The notes beneath the pieces are model-generated. The model was not told where the DNA came from. It saw nothing but the letters and a program-made list of their open reading frames with translations, and made no database searches. This document shows positions 1 through 6,913 of a stretch of 10,326 nt of DNA, piece after piece. This stretch comes from an uncultured Erysipelotrichaceae bacterium (GTDB taxonomy: Bacteria; Bacillota_I; Bacilli_A; Erysipelotrichales; Erysipelotrichaceae). The stretch's first letter is position 1. Each line of letters opens with the position of its first letter. The stretch lies in NCBI GenBank assembly GCA_902803275.1, contig CADCPE010000137.1:1-10326 (forward strand), given 5' to 3'. Made by a program: the position numbers and the translations under genes.

Positions 1-9
1 AATTTTTAA

Positions 10-981
10 ATGCAATTAGTTTCAATGAGAAAACTTCTGGAAAACGGTGTTCATTTCGGTCATCAGACCAGAAGATGGGATCCAAAGTGTAAGCCATTCA
101 TTTACACGGCGAAGAACGGAATCTACATCATCGATCTCAACAAGACCCAGGAAGCTCTGGCAGTCGCTTATGAAAAGATGAAGCAGATCTCTGAAGAAGG
201 TGGAAAAGTATTGTTTGTCGGAACCAAGAAACAGGCTCAGCAGATAATCCTTGATGAAGCAACCAGATCAGGAAGCTTCTACATCAATCAGAGATGGTTA
301 GGCGGAACTTTGACAAACTTCCGTACCATTCAGAAGAGAATCAAGCGTCTGATCGAGATCGAACAGATGGAAGCAGATGGTACGATCTCCGTTTATCCTA
401 AGAAGGAACAGGTTCTGATCCACAAGGAAGCTGTCCGTCTGGAGAACTTCTTAGGCGGTATCAAGGAAATGAAGAAACTTCCTGATGCTGTCGTAGTCGT
501 AGATCCGAAAGAAGATCATAACGCTGTATCCGAAGCCAAGAAGCTGGGTATCCCTGTATTCGGTCTGGCTGATACAAACTGCGATCCAAATTTAGTTGAT
601 TTTGCAATTCCGGCCAATGATGATGCGATCAAGTCAATCAAACTGCTTGTTTCTTTACTGGCAGATGCGATCGTAGAATCAAAAGGCGGTATCTTACAGG
701 ATGCTTATCAGGAAGGTGAGATCGAAGAGGACATCACCATGGAAGATGTAATCATCAATGTTGAAAAGCACGCTGAAGAACAGGAAAAGAGAAGAAGAGC
801 AAGAAACGAAGAAAAGAACAATCGTTTCAACAACAGAGGTCCTAGAAGATATAACTCTGAAAGAAGATACATCGGCAAGAAGGAAGAAAATACTGCTGAA
901 GTAAAAGAAGAAGTTAAAGAAGAAGCAGCACCTGCAGAGGCTGTTTCTGAAGAGACTGTCAAAGAGGAGGTTGCTGAATAA
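10..981 (+). CDS. rpsB: 30S ribosomal protein S2, with long charged C-terminal extension
   Basis: Ribosomal protein S2 of the small subunit; it binds late on the back of the 30S head-body junction and is needed to place S1 and stabilise mRNA binding. The S2 signature is clear: GVHFGHQTRRW at residues 13-23, then RWLGGTLTNF near residue 96, and PDAVVVVDP followed by LGIPVFGLADTNCDP in the second half. The fold appears to end around residue 230. The protein is 323 residues, against roughly 230-260 in most bacteria. The extra ~90 residues are an Arg/Asn-rich stretch (RRRARNEEKNN, NNRGPRRYNSERR) followed by a Glu/Lys/Ala tail. The ATG at 10 gives the expected short N-terminus before the conserved motif. 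Its ribosome site lies outside the window (only nine upstream bases are visible). It overlaps tsf by one base (TAATG), so the two are translationally coupled. Confidence 0.97.
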   Translation: MQLVSMRKLLENGVHFGHQTRRWDPKCKPFIYTAKNGIYIIDLNKTQEALAVAYEKMKQISEEGGKVLFVGTKKQAQQIILDEATRSGSFYINQRWLGGTLTNFRTIQKRIKRLIEIEQMEADGTISVYPKKEQVLIHKEAVRLENFLGGIKEMKKLPDAVVVVDPKEDHNAVSEAKKLGIPVFGLADTNCDPNLVDFAIPANDDAIKSIKLLVSLLADAIVESKGGILQDAYQEGEIEEDITMEDVIINVEKHAEEQEKRRRARNEEKNNRFNNRGPRRYNSERRYIGKKEENTAEVKEEVKEEAAPAEAVSEETVKEEVAE

Positions 982-1868
982 TGGCTGTTACTGCTGCTCA
1001 GGTTAAAGAATTAAGAGACAGAACCGGTGCCGGTATGCTGGACTGCAAGAATGCTCTTGCTGCTACTGACGGTGATATCGAAAAGGCGATCGACTGGCTC
1101 AGAGAAAAAGGTATCGCCAAGTCAATCAAGAAAGCTTCAAGAATCGCTGCTGAAGGTCTTTCAAAAGTCCTGGTAGACGGAAACAAGGCATGCCTGGTTG
1201 AAATCAACTCTGAAACAGACTTTGTTGCTAAAAACGAACAGTTCCTTAAGCTGCTTGATACAGCTGTCAGGACCATTCTTGAAAACGATCCGGCTGACAA
1301 TGATGCTGCATTGGCATTAAAAGTCGGAGAGGGAACTTTAAATGATGAATTCATCAACGCTACTGCTACAATCGGTGAAAAGATCGTTTTAAGAAGATTT
1401 GAAGTTCTAAGCAAGAACGATGATGAGATCTTCGGCGATTACTCTCACATGGGTGGTGCCAAGACTGCCGTTGTCGTTATGAAGGGTGGCAATCCTGAAC
1501 TGGCTCACTACATGGCTATGCAGGTAGCTTCAATGTCTCCAAGCTATGTTTCTGCAGCTGATATGCCTGCAGACGTAGTAGACCACGAAAGAAAAGTTCA
1601 GACTGAGATAGTCAAGAATGATGAAAAGTTTGCCGGCAAGCCGGAAAATGTCATCAACGGTGCTATCGAAGGTAAAGTTTCCAAGGCTTTGAAGGAGATG
1701 TGCCTGGTCGATCAGGAATATTTCATGGATACAGCCAAGAAAGTATCTGCCGTATTAAAGGAAAACAATGCGGAAGTACTTAAGTTTGTAAGATACTCAG
1801 TAGGTGAAGGTATCGAAAAACGTGAAGAAAACTTTGCTGAAGAAGTTGCTCAACAGATGAACGTCTAA
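981..1868 (+). CDS. tsf: Translation elongation factor Ts
   Basis: EF-Ts, the guanine-nucleotide exchange factor that releases GDP from EF-Tu in the cytoplasm. Residues 1-50 form the UBA-like N-terminal domain with the family signature TGAGMLDCKNAL. Residues 74-85 (EINSETDFVAKN) are the second signature, including TDFVAKN, which contacts EF-Tu. At 295 residues it has the usual full length with two core subdomains and the C-terminal helical module (VSKALKEMCLVDQEYFMD). Translation starts at the ATG overlapping the rpsB stop. The purine-rich AGAGGAGG at 963-970, ten bases upstream and inside rpsB, is a good ribosome site. The rpsB-tsf pair is nearly universal in bacteria. An intrinsic terminator follows directly, so these two genes probably form their own transcript with partial read-through. 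Confidence 0.97.
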   Translation: MAVTAAQVKELRDRTGAGMLDCKNALAATDGDIEKAIDWLREKGIAKSIKKASRIAAEGLSKVLVDGNKACLVEINSETDFVAKNEQFLKLLDTAVRTILENDPADNDAALALKVGEGTLNDEFINATATIGEKIVLRRFEVLSKNDDEIFGDYSHMGGAKTAVVVMKGGNPELAHYMAMQVASMSPSYVSAADMPADVVDHERKVQTEIVKNDEKFAGKPENVINGAIEGKVSKALKEMCLVDQEYFMDTAKKVSAVLKENNAEVLKFVRYSVGEGIEKREENFAEEVAQQMNV

Positions 1869-1870
1869 TA

Positions 1871-1899
1871 AAGATGCTTCCTAAGGGAAGCATTTTTTT
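1871..1899 (+). terminator. Intrinsic terminator after tsf
   Basis: The sequence shows an 8-bp perfect stem, ATGCTTCC (1874-1881) pairing with GGAAGCAT (1886-1893), closing a TAAG tetraloop. It can be extended by three weaker A-U/G-U pairs at the base and runs directly into seven T residues (1893-1899). This is the standard Rho-independent form. It begins three bases after the tsf stop codon and separates the rpsB-tsf unit from pyrH onwards. Confidence 0.9.
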
Positions 1900-1912
1900 A
1901 TTGCGGCATCAA

Positions 1913-1921
1913 TGCTAAAAT
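1913..1921 (+). promoter_or_regulatory. Possible extended -10 promoter for the pyrH block
   Basis: TGCTAAAAT at 1913-1921 matches an extended -10 element (TG, one base, then TAAAAT, one mismatch to TATAAT). It sits just after the tsf terminator. No good -35 is seen; the region 17 bp upstream is the terminator T-tract. Predicted initiation near 1927-1929 would leave a leader of only about 14 bases before the pyrH ATG at 1942, with the ribosome site almost at the 5' end. The call is tentative; read-through from rpsB-tsf is the alternative. Confidence 0.3.
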
Positions 1922-1928
1922 ATTTGAT

Positions 1929-1935
1929 GAGGTGA
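1929..1935 (+). promoter_or_regulatory. Ribosome binding site that fixes the pyrH start at 1942
   Basis: GAGGTGA at 1929-1935 is complementary to the 16S 3' end. It abuts the ATG at 1936, too close to use, but lies six to seven bases before the second ATG at 1942. The spacing therefore favours the start that gives MYKRVLLKLSGEAL, without the extra MK. Confidence 0.7.
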
Positions 1936-1941
1936 ATGAAA

Positions 1942-2643
1942 ATGTATAAAAGAGTATTACTGAAACTTTCCGGTGAAGCACTTGCAGCTCCGGATTTCCC
2001 GTTTTCGGTTGAAATGATGGAAAAGGTCGCTTTACAGGTCAAACAGATAAGGGAAATGGGTGTAGATGTCGGCATCGTCATCGGCGGCGGAAATATTGCC
2101 AGAGGCCGTATCTTTGAAAATCTCGGTTTTGATAGAGTCGAATCGGATTATGCCGGCATGCTGGCAACAGTCATAAATGCCGTTATGTTTGCTGCCGAAC
2201 TGAATAAAGTGGGTGTAAAAGCTAAAGCCATGTCTGCAATCAAAGCCCAGAATGTCGAAGACTATGATATAGAAAAAGCCAATAAACTGATTGAAGAAGG
2301 ATATACTCTGGTCTTTGGCGGCGGAGTAGGTCTCCCGTACCATTCTACTGATACCGGAAGTGCCAAAAGAGCTCTTGAAATCGGCGCAGACGTCATCCTG
2401 ATGGCCAAGTCCGGAGTTGATGGCGTTTATGACTCGGATCCAGATGAAAATCCTGATGCCAAGAGATTTGATGAGTTGAGTTTTAATGATATACTAAGAT
2501 TAAATTTGAAAGTCATAGATGCCCAGGCAGCAGAGATCTGTGCACAGGGTAAAATTGAAGGATTTGTCTTCAATATGACTGAAGAGGATAACATTGTTAA
2601 AGCTGTCAAAAATGAAGCAGTAGGAACCAGAATCACATTCTAG
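1942..2643 (+). CDS. pyrH: UMP kinase (uridylate kinase)
   Basis: Bacterial hexameric UMP kinase of the amino-acid-kinase superfamily, phosphorylating UMP to UDP with ATP for pyrimidine nucleotide supply. Visible landmarks are YKRVLLKLSGEAL at the N-terminus (phosphate loop), IGGGNIARGR, DYAGMLATVINAV, and STDTGSAKRALEIGADVILMAKSGVDGVYDSDP. The 233-235 residue length is normal. The start at 1942 is preferred over 1936 because of the spacing to GAGGTGA. Two conserved motifs differ from the common bacterial form: NIARG where NxWRG is usual, and GGVGLPYHSTDT (about residues 127-138) where AGTGNPYFSTDT is typical, so the usual Thr and Asn of TGN are Val and Leu. The rest of the core is intact, so it should be active. 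It heads a block with frr 15 bases downstream, the usual Firmicutes order. Confidence 0.96.
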   Translation: MYKRVLLKLSGEALAAPDFPFSVEMMEKVALQVKQIREMGVDVGIVIGGGNIARGRIFENLGFDRVESDYAGMLATVINAVMFAAELNKVGVKAKAMSAIKAQNVEDYDIEKANKLIEEGYTLVFGGGVGLPYHSTDTGSAKRALEIGADVILMAKSGVDGVYDSDPDENPDAKRFDELSFNDILRLNLKVIDAQAAEICAQGKIEGFVFNMTEEDNIVKAVKNEAVGTRITF

Positions 2644-2658
2644 AAAAGAGGAATTTTT

Positions 2659-3210
2659 ATGGAAGATAATTTGTTTGAAGAAATAGCTAATGAAAAGATG
2701 GAAACTGCCATTAAGGCTTTTGAAAACAACCTGGCAAAAGTAAGAACAGGTCGTGCCAATCCAACGATGCTGGATGGAATCACAGTTGATTACTACGGTT
2801 CACCTACACCGTTGAATCAGATCGCTTCTATCTCTATTCAGGAGGGCAAGACCCTGGTTATCAAGCCTTTTGACAGAAATTCAGTCAAGGATGTCGAAAG
2901 AGCCATCAACATCTCTGATCTGGGATTGCCTGTTCAGAATAATGGCGATGTTTTGCGTGTCACAGTTCCGGCTCTTACCGAAGAGACCAGAAAAGGTTTC
3001 TGCAAGGATGTCGATAAGATGATCGAAGAAGCCAAAGTGCAGATCAGAAACATCCGTCGTGATGCCAACGAAGATATCAAGAAGGACAAGACGATTCCTG
3101 AAGATATCTCAAAATCCTATCTTGAAGATATTCAGAAGCTTACGGACAAGATGAGCGACAAGATCGAAGAGATCGGCAAAGCAAAACAAAAAGAGATAAT
3201 GACACTGTAA
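2659..3210 (+). CDS. frr: Ribosome recycling factor
   Basis: RRF, the tRNA-shaped protein that with EF-G splits post-termination ribosomes. At 183 residues it has the standard length. The hallmark KVRTGRANP occurs at residues 27-35, at the start of the long three-helix bundle, followed by DYYGSPTPLNQIASIS, the family's small beta domain entry. IKPFDRNSVKDVERAI and the LTEETRK segment before the second long helix are also typical. AGAGGA at 2647-2652, six bases ahead of the ATG, is a clear ribosome site. The gene lies 15 bases after pyrH and shares a TAATG stop/start overlap with uppS, so uppS translation likely depends on ribosomes finishing frr. Confidence 0.97.
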   Translation: MEDNLFEEIANEKMETAIKAFENNLAKVRTGRANPTMLDGITVDYYGSPTPLNQIASISIQEGKTLVIKPFDRNSVKDVERAINISDLGLPVQNNGDVLRVTVPALTEETRKGFCKDVDKMIEEAKVQIRNIRRDANEDIKKDKTIPEDISKSYLEDIQKLTDKMSDKIEEIGKAKQKEIMTL

Positions 3211-3923
3211 TGAACTCTTTAAATCATCTGGCGATCATTATGGATGGCAATGGTCGCTGGGCTAAACTGAATAAGCTTCCGCGTACAGCCGGACATTACA
3301 AGGGTGTCGAGGTTTTACGCAATATAACCATCTACGCAAACAAGTTAGGTATCAAATGCCTGACTGTTTATGCGTTCTCAACCGAAAACTGGAAAAGATC
3401 GATGGAAGAAGTCAGTTATATCATGTCTTTGCCGAAGATCTTCTTTGCCTCATATATCAAGGAACTGATGGAAAACAACGTCAGGATCATGATCATCGGT
3501 GATCGTGATAAAATCCCTGCGGAAACCATGAAAGTGATCGATGAGGCGATCGAAACAACTAGAAACAATACCGGTCTGATCCTTAATTTCGCTTTTAATT
3601 ACGGCGCAAGAGATGAGATCGTAAAAGCAGCCAAAAAGTATGCGCTGGATTATAAAGAAGGAAAAGTAAACGATCTGACAGAAGAGAGTTTTGCCGGATA
3701 CCTGTATACAAAGGACCTTCCGGAAGTGGATCTTCTGATCAGAACCGGAAGCGAGATGCGTCTTTCGAATTTCCTGCTTTATCAGCTGGCTTATTCTGAA
3801 TTTGTAGTCATAGATACACTATGGCCGGATTTTGACAACGATACACTGGATAAGTGCATAGCAGAATATCAAAGCCGCAAGCGCAATTTCGGAGGTAGAG
3901 ATGAAACAAAGACTGCAAAGTAG
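3210..3923 (+). CDS. uppS: Undecaprenyl diphosphate synthase (cis-prenyltransferase)
   Basis: Makes the C55 undecaprenyl diphosphate carrier by adding isopentenyl units in cis to farnesyl-PP; the lipid carries peptidoglycan and other wall precursors. The catalytic MDGNGRWA is at residues 11-18 (Asp12 is the magnesium/diphosphate aspartate). FSTENWKR follows, and the C-terminal RTGSEMRLSNFLLYQLAYSEF spans 178-198, with Arg178, Arg184, Ser186 and Glu197 in the expected places. The common form of that motif has Gly-Glu; here it is Ser-Glu, and the usual Trp before Gln is Tyr. The family end NFGG is reached at residue 229. Eight further residues (RDETKTAK) follow, mostly encoded by the overlap with cdsA. 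No strong ribosome site is seen; it starts from TAATG with frr. Confidence 0.96.
   Translation: MNSLNHLAIIMDGNGRWAKLNKLPRTAGHYKGVEVLRNITIYANKLGIKCLTVYAFSTENWKRSMEEVSYIMSLPKIFFASYIKELMENNVRIMIIGDRDKIPAETMKVIDEAIETTRNNTGLILNFAFNYGARDEIVKAAKKYALDYKEGKVNDLTEESFAGYLYTKDLPEVDLLIRTGSEMRLSNFLLYQLAYSEFVVIDTLWPDFDNDTLDKCIAEYQSRKRNFGGRDETKTAK
3891..3895 (+). promoter_or_regulatory. cdsA ribosome binding site embedded in uppS
   Basis: GGAGG at 3891-3895, five bases before the cdsA ATG at 3901, is the strongest type of Shine-Dalgarno. It also encodes the terminal Gly-Gly of the conserved NFGG end of UppS, so the protein motif and the ribosome site share the same bases. Confidence 0.8.
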
Positions 3924-4665
3924 TGTAATAATAGCTGTCATCACGATAGCTTCACTTTATCTTGGCGGAACACTGCTCAAGGCTGTTCTGACTTTTATCG
4001 GTGTATACGGTTCTTATGAGTTCATCAAGATCCACAAAGAGAAGTTCAACTACCTGTTGTTCGTGCTGATGGCTGCCAGTATCCTGTGCCTGCTTTTTTT
4101 GAACCAGTATCATGTGGTCATTATTTTGTTTGAGATTCTGATCCTGATGACGATCGGCGTATTTGACGAAAATGAATCATTCGCTGATATCTCGGCAGTT
4201 TTTATCCTTTCAACGATGATCGGTTTTGCCCTGTATTTCATATCGTATATTCAGGAACTCAACAAATGGATGATGGGTTATGTCATCATAATCTCTTATA
4301 TGTGCGATTCGTTTGCCTATCTGATCGGTGTCAGATTCGGCAAGCACAAACTGAATTCCCGTGTATCGCCTAAAAAGACGATCGAAGGTTCACTGGGAGG
4401 CTGGGTCTTTGCGACTGTCATTTCTTTCTTCTGGGCCATGATCTTCAATTTCTTTGATCGTTCACCGATCGTCTTTATGCTTACATCCTTATTGCTGCCT
4501 CTAGCCAGCGAGATCGGCGATCTTTCCTTCTCTTTGGTTAAAAGGCACTACGGAGTGAAGGATTTCTCCAATCTGATCCCCGGACACGGTGGAATACTCG
4601 ATAGACTCGACTCCAATTTTTTCTGTATAATACTGTTTGGAGCCTTATTGACACTGTTTAGATGA
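3901..4665 (+). CDS. cdsA: Phosphatidate cytidylyltransferase (CDP-diacylglycerol synthase)
   Basis: Integral membrane enzyme that converts phosphatidic acid and CTP to CDP-diacylglycerol, the branch-point precursor of bacterial phospholipids. The full CTP-transferase signature is present at residues 211-237, from SLVKRHYGVKD to PGHGGILDRLD, with KR, KD, HGG and DRLD all intact. Upstream are several hydrophobic membrane segments (for example around residues 8-35, 49-65, 70-85, 98-115 and 122-142) and the conserved RVSPKKTIEGSLGG loop at about 155-168. The 254-residue length is normal. The gene overlaps uppS by 23 bases and has a strong GGAGG five bases upstream. It ends in an ATGA overlap with dxr. 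Pairing with uppS puts lipid-carrier and phospholipid synthesis under one transcript. Confidence 0.96.
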   Translation: MKQRLQSSVIIAVITIASLYLGGTLLKAVLTFIGVYGSYEFIKIHKEKFNYLLFVLMAASILCLLFLNQYHVVIILFEILILMTIGVFDENESFADISAVFILSTMIGFALYFISYIQELNKWMMGYVIIISYMCDSFAYLIGVRFGKHKLNSRVSPKKTIEGSLGGWVFATVISFFWAMIFNFFDRSPIVFMLTSLLLPLASEIGDLSFSLVKRHYGVKDFSNLIPGHGGILDRLDSNFFCIILFGALLTLFR

Positions 4666-5807
4666 AAAGACTGATACTGATGGGTGCTTCCGGTTCTATC
4701 GGCACCCAGACTATAGATGTGATCAAGGAACATAAAGACGAGCTGGAGCTCGTCGGTGTTTCTGTTGGCAAAAATACCGAATATCTAAAACAGCTGCTCG
4801 ATACCTTCAAGATCAGGTATGCATATTCAGTCGAACCTGATGAAAGGCTTGTAAACAAATATCCGAATACAAAGTTCTTCTCAGGAGACAATGGCCTTGT
4901 GACAATGGCCAGACTGAACGACTATGATATGCTGGTAAATGCTCTTGTAGGCTTTGTCGGATTCAAGCCGACACTTGAAGCCATCAAGAACCGTAAGGAT
5001 ATCGCCCTGGCCAATAAGGAAACCCTGGTCGCAGGCGGAAAGATCATCAATGAAGCTCTGGCTGAATACGGAGTAAACCTGTATCCGATCGATTCAGAAC
5101 ACGTTGCGATATGGCAATGCATGCAAGGCCATCACAAGGAAGACATCCACCGCCTGATCGTTACTGCTTCCGGCGGGGCATTTAGGGGCTATAACAGGGA
5201 CGAACTGGTTGACGCGACCCTTGATCAGGCGCTGAATCATCCGGTCTGGAATATGGGAAGCAAGATCACTATCGATTCTGCCACCATGATGAACAAGGGC
5301 TTTGAGGTGATAGAAGCACATTATCTGTTCGATATACCTTATGAAAAGATCGATGTCATCCTGCACAAGGAAGCGGCGATCCATTCAATGGTTGAATATA
5401 ATGACGGTTCGATCATTGCCCAGCTTGGCTGTCCGGACATGCGTCTGATGATCAAATATGCCTTGCTGTACCCGAATCATAAATGGGACAAGGTATCGCA
5501 CTACCTGGATTTTGATGAAATAACTTCGCTCAATTTCATGAAGATGGACTATTCCAGATATCCTTTGGTCAAGCTTGCCAAGCAGGTCGGTGCCTTTGAA
5601 GGAAACTTCGGTGCTGTGCTGATCGGCGCAAATGATGAGGCCGTCTCGCTGTTCCTGCAGGAAAAGATCAGATTTGTCGATATCGAATCTTATATTTTCA
5701 AAACTCTGAAGGCCGCCCGTTTCATCAAAGATCCTACGGCTGACCAGATCATCGAATCACATCGCTGGGCGAAGGAATATGTCGATAAGATGTGGGCTAA
5801 TTACTAG
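4662..5807 (+). CDS. dxr: 1-deoxy-D-xylulose 5-phosphate reductoisomerase
   Basis: Second enzyme and first committed step of the MEP isoprenoid pathway: NADPH-dependent rearrangement and reduction of DXP to 2-C-methyl-D-erythritol 4-phosphate; the target of fosmidomycin. The NADPH loop GASGSIGTQT is near the N-terminus. ALANKETLVAGG carries Lys119. The metal-binding Asp144-Ser145-Glu146 sits in PIDSEHVAIWQ, and VTASGGAFR, HPVWNMGSKITIDSATMMNKGFEVIEAH and QLGCPDMRL complete the active site. Length (381) is normal. One deviation: the loop that normally reads HPQS or HKES before IIHSMV is HKEA here, with Ala238 in place of the usual serine. It starts at an ATGA overlap with cdsA with no clear ribosome site, so coupled translation is likely. 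Its product feeds uppS, two genes upstream. Confidence 0.96.
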   Translation: MKRLILMGASGSIGTQTIDVIKEHKDELELVGVSVGKNTEYLKQLLDTFKIRYAYSVEPDERLVNKYPNTKFFSGDNGLVTMARLNDYDMLVNALVGFVGFKPTLEAIKNRKDIALANKETLVAGGKIINEALAEYGVNLYPIDSEHVAIWQCMQGHHKEDIHRLIVTASGGAFRGYNRDELVDATLDQALNHPVWNMGSKITIDSATMMNKGFEVIEAHYLFDIPYEKIDVILHKEAAIHSMVEYNDGSIIAQLGCPDMRLMIKYALLYPNHKWDKVSHYLDFDEITSLNFMKMDYSRYPLVKLAKQVGAFEGNFGAVLIGANDEAVSLFLQEKIRFVDIESYIFKTLKAARFIKDPTADQIIESHRWAKEYVDKMWANY

Positions 5808-5819
5808 AAAAGAAGAAAT

Positions 5820-6911
5820 ATGCTGCTGATAAAGAATCTTATTTTATTTTTACTGCTTTTAACTATTGTTGTATCTATACATGAACTGGGCCACCTATTG
5901 GCGGCCAAGTTTTTTGGTGTCTATTGTCAGGAATACTCGATCGGAATGGGACCTAAGATCTGGTCCTATAAAGGAAAAGAGACGGAATATTCGATAAGAT
6001 GTCTGCCGTTAGGCGGATTCGTGGCTATGGCAGGTGATGACTCAAGCTCTCTTGAAAGCGAAGTCGATACGGCAAACATTCCTTTTGAGCGTACATTAAA
6101 AGGCATAGCTGTCTGGAAGAGGATCATCGTCATGCTGGCGGGAGTCACCATGAATATGCTGCTGGCCATTTTCATTTATTCAATGGTCATCCTTTCGCAA
6201 GGCGCATACGTGACCGGAACTAAACCGGTCGTTTCAGAGATCATTGAAAACACGCCTGCTGAGAAGGCTGGTTTCAGACAAGGCGATGTCATCACGAAAG
6301 TCGCTTTTGAAAACGGCATGTCCATAAATCCTGCGACATATGCGGAACTTGTGACATTCCTCTCGACATATGACGGCAACGGACCGTGGATCATAGAAGT
6401 AAATAGAGACTCAAAAAAGATAAACTTTGAATTTGAGCCTGAATACCGCGAAGATGAACAGCGCTATGTCATGGGCATCGTCTTCTCTGAAAAAGCCATT
6501 GAAGTAGTCGAAGTCAATCTGTTAAACTGCTGGGTCTATGGTTTTCAGTATACGATGTTCATCCTGCGGATGACCATAACTTCACTAGGAACGCTTTTAA
6601 GAGGCAAAAACCTCGATTCTTTAAGCGGTCCGGTCGGAATCTACAATACCGTAGCTCAAACAGCTGCATTGGGAATTGAATACTATGTATCCCTGATAGG
6701 CATGATTTCGGTTAACCTGGCTTTGATGAATGTCCTGCCGCTTCCTGTTCTTGACGGCGGAAGGGTGCTGCTTCTGGTAATTGAACTGATCATCGGCAGA
6801 CCGTTAAACAAGAAAACAGAGGAACTGATCATGAAGATCTCTGTCGCAATGCTGCTGTTGCTGGTATTCTTTGTGACATTCAATGATATAAGTAAACTAA
6901 TCGGAGGTTAA
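5820..6911 (+). CDS. rseP: Site-2-type intramembrane zinc metalloprotease (RseP/RasP family)
   Basis: Membrane-embedded M50 protease that cuts transmembrane segments of anti-sigma factors, signal-peptide remnants and division proteins. The zinc-binding HELGH is at residues 21-25 in the first membrane segment. The third zinc ligand, Asp312, is in NVLPLPVLDGG (304-314) in a later segment. A single PDZ domain lies between about residues 130 and 215 (VSEIIENTPAEKAGFRQGDVI), the Gram-positive arrangement. Membrane segments are visible near 5-25, 98-120, 285-305 and 335-352. The 363-residue length is normal. Only a weak AAAGAAG precedes the ATG, 12 bases after the dxr stop. No anti-sigma substrate is encoded nearby, so the target cannot be named. 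The RseP/RasP symbol is by family and position after dxr. Confidence 0.94.
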   Translation: MLLIKNLILFLLLLTIVVSIHELGHLLAAKFFGVYCQEYSIGMGPKIWSYKGKETEYSIRCLPLGGFVAMAGDDSSSLESEVDTANIPFERTLKGIAVWKRIIVMLAGVTMNMLLAIFIYSMVILSQGAYVTGTKPVVSEIIENTPAEKAGFRQGDVITKVAFENGMSINPATYAELVTFLSTYDGNGPWIIEVNRDSKKINFEFEPEYREDEQRYVMGIVFSEKAIEVVEVNLLNCWVYGFQYTMFILRMTITSLGTLLRGKNLDSLSGPVGIYNTVAQTAALGIEYYVSLIGMISVNLALMNVLPLPVLDGGRVLLLVIELIIGRPLNKKTEELIMKISVAMLLLLVFFVTFNDISKLIGG

Positions 6912-6913
6912 GA

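Noticed and set aside
998..1414. 138-codon open frame on the - strand within tsf
   Set aside because: Antisense shadow of a fully conserved EF-Ts; low-complexity Ser/Ala-rich translation is typical of such shadows.
1901..1921. TTGCGG as a -35 box paired with TAAAAT ahead of pyrH
   Set aside because: The spacer would be only nine bases, far too short; only the extended -10 reading was kept, at low confidence.
1936..1941. pyrH start at the first ATG (1936)
   Set aside because: GAGGTGA directly abuts this ATG, leaving no room for initiation, whereas the ATG at 1942 has proper spacing and gives the usual N-terminus.
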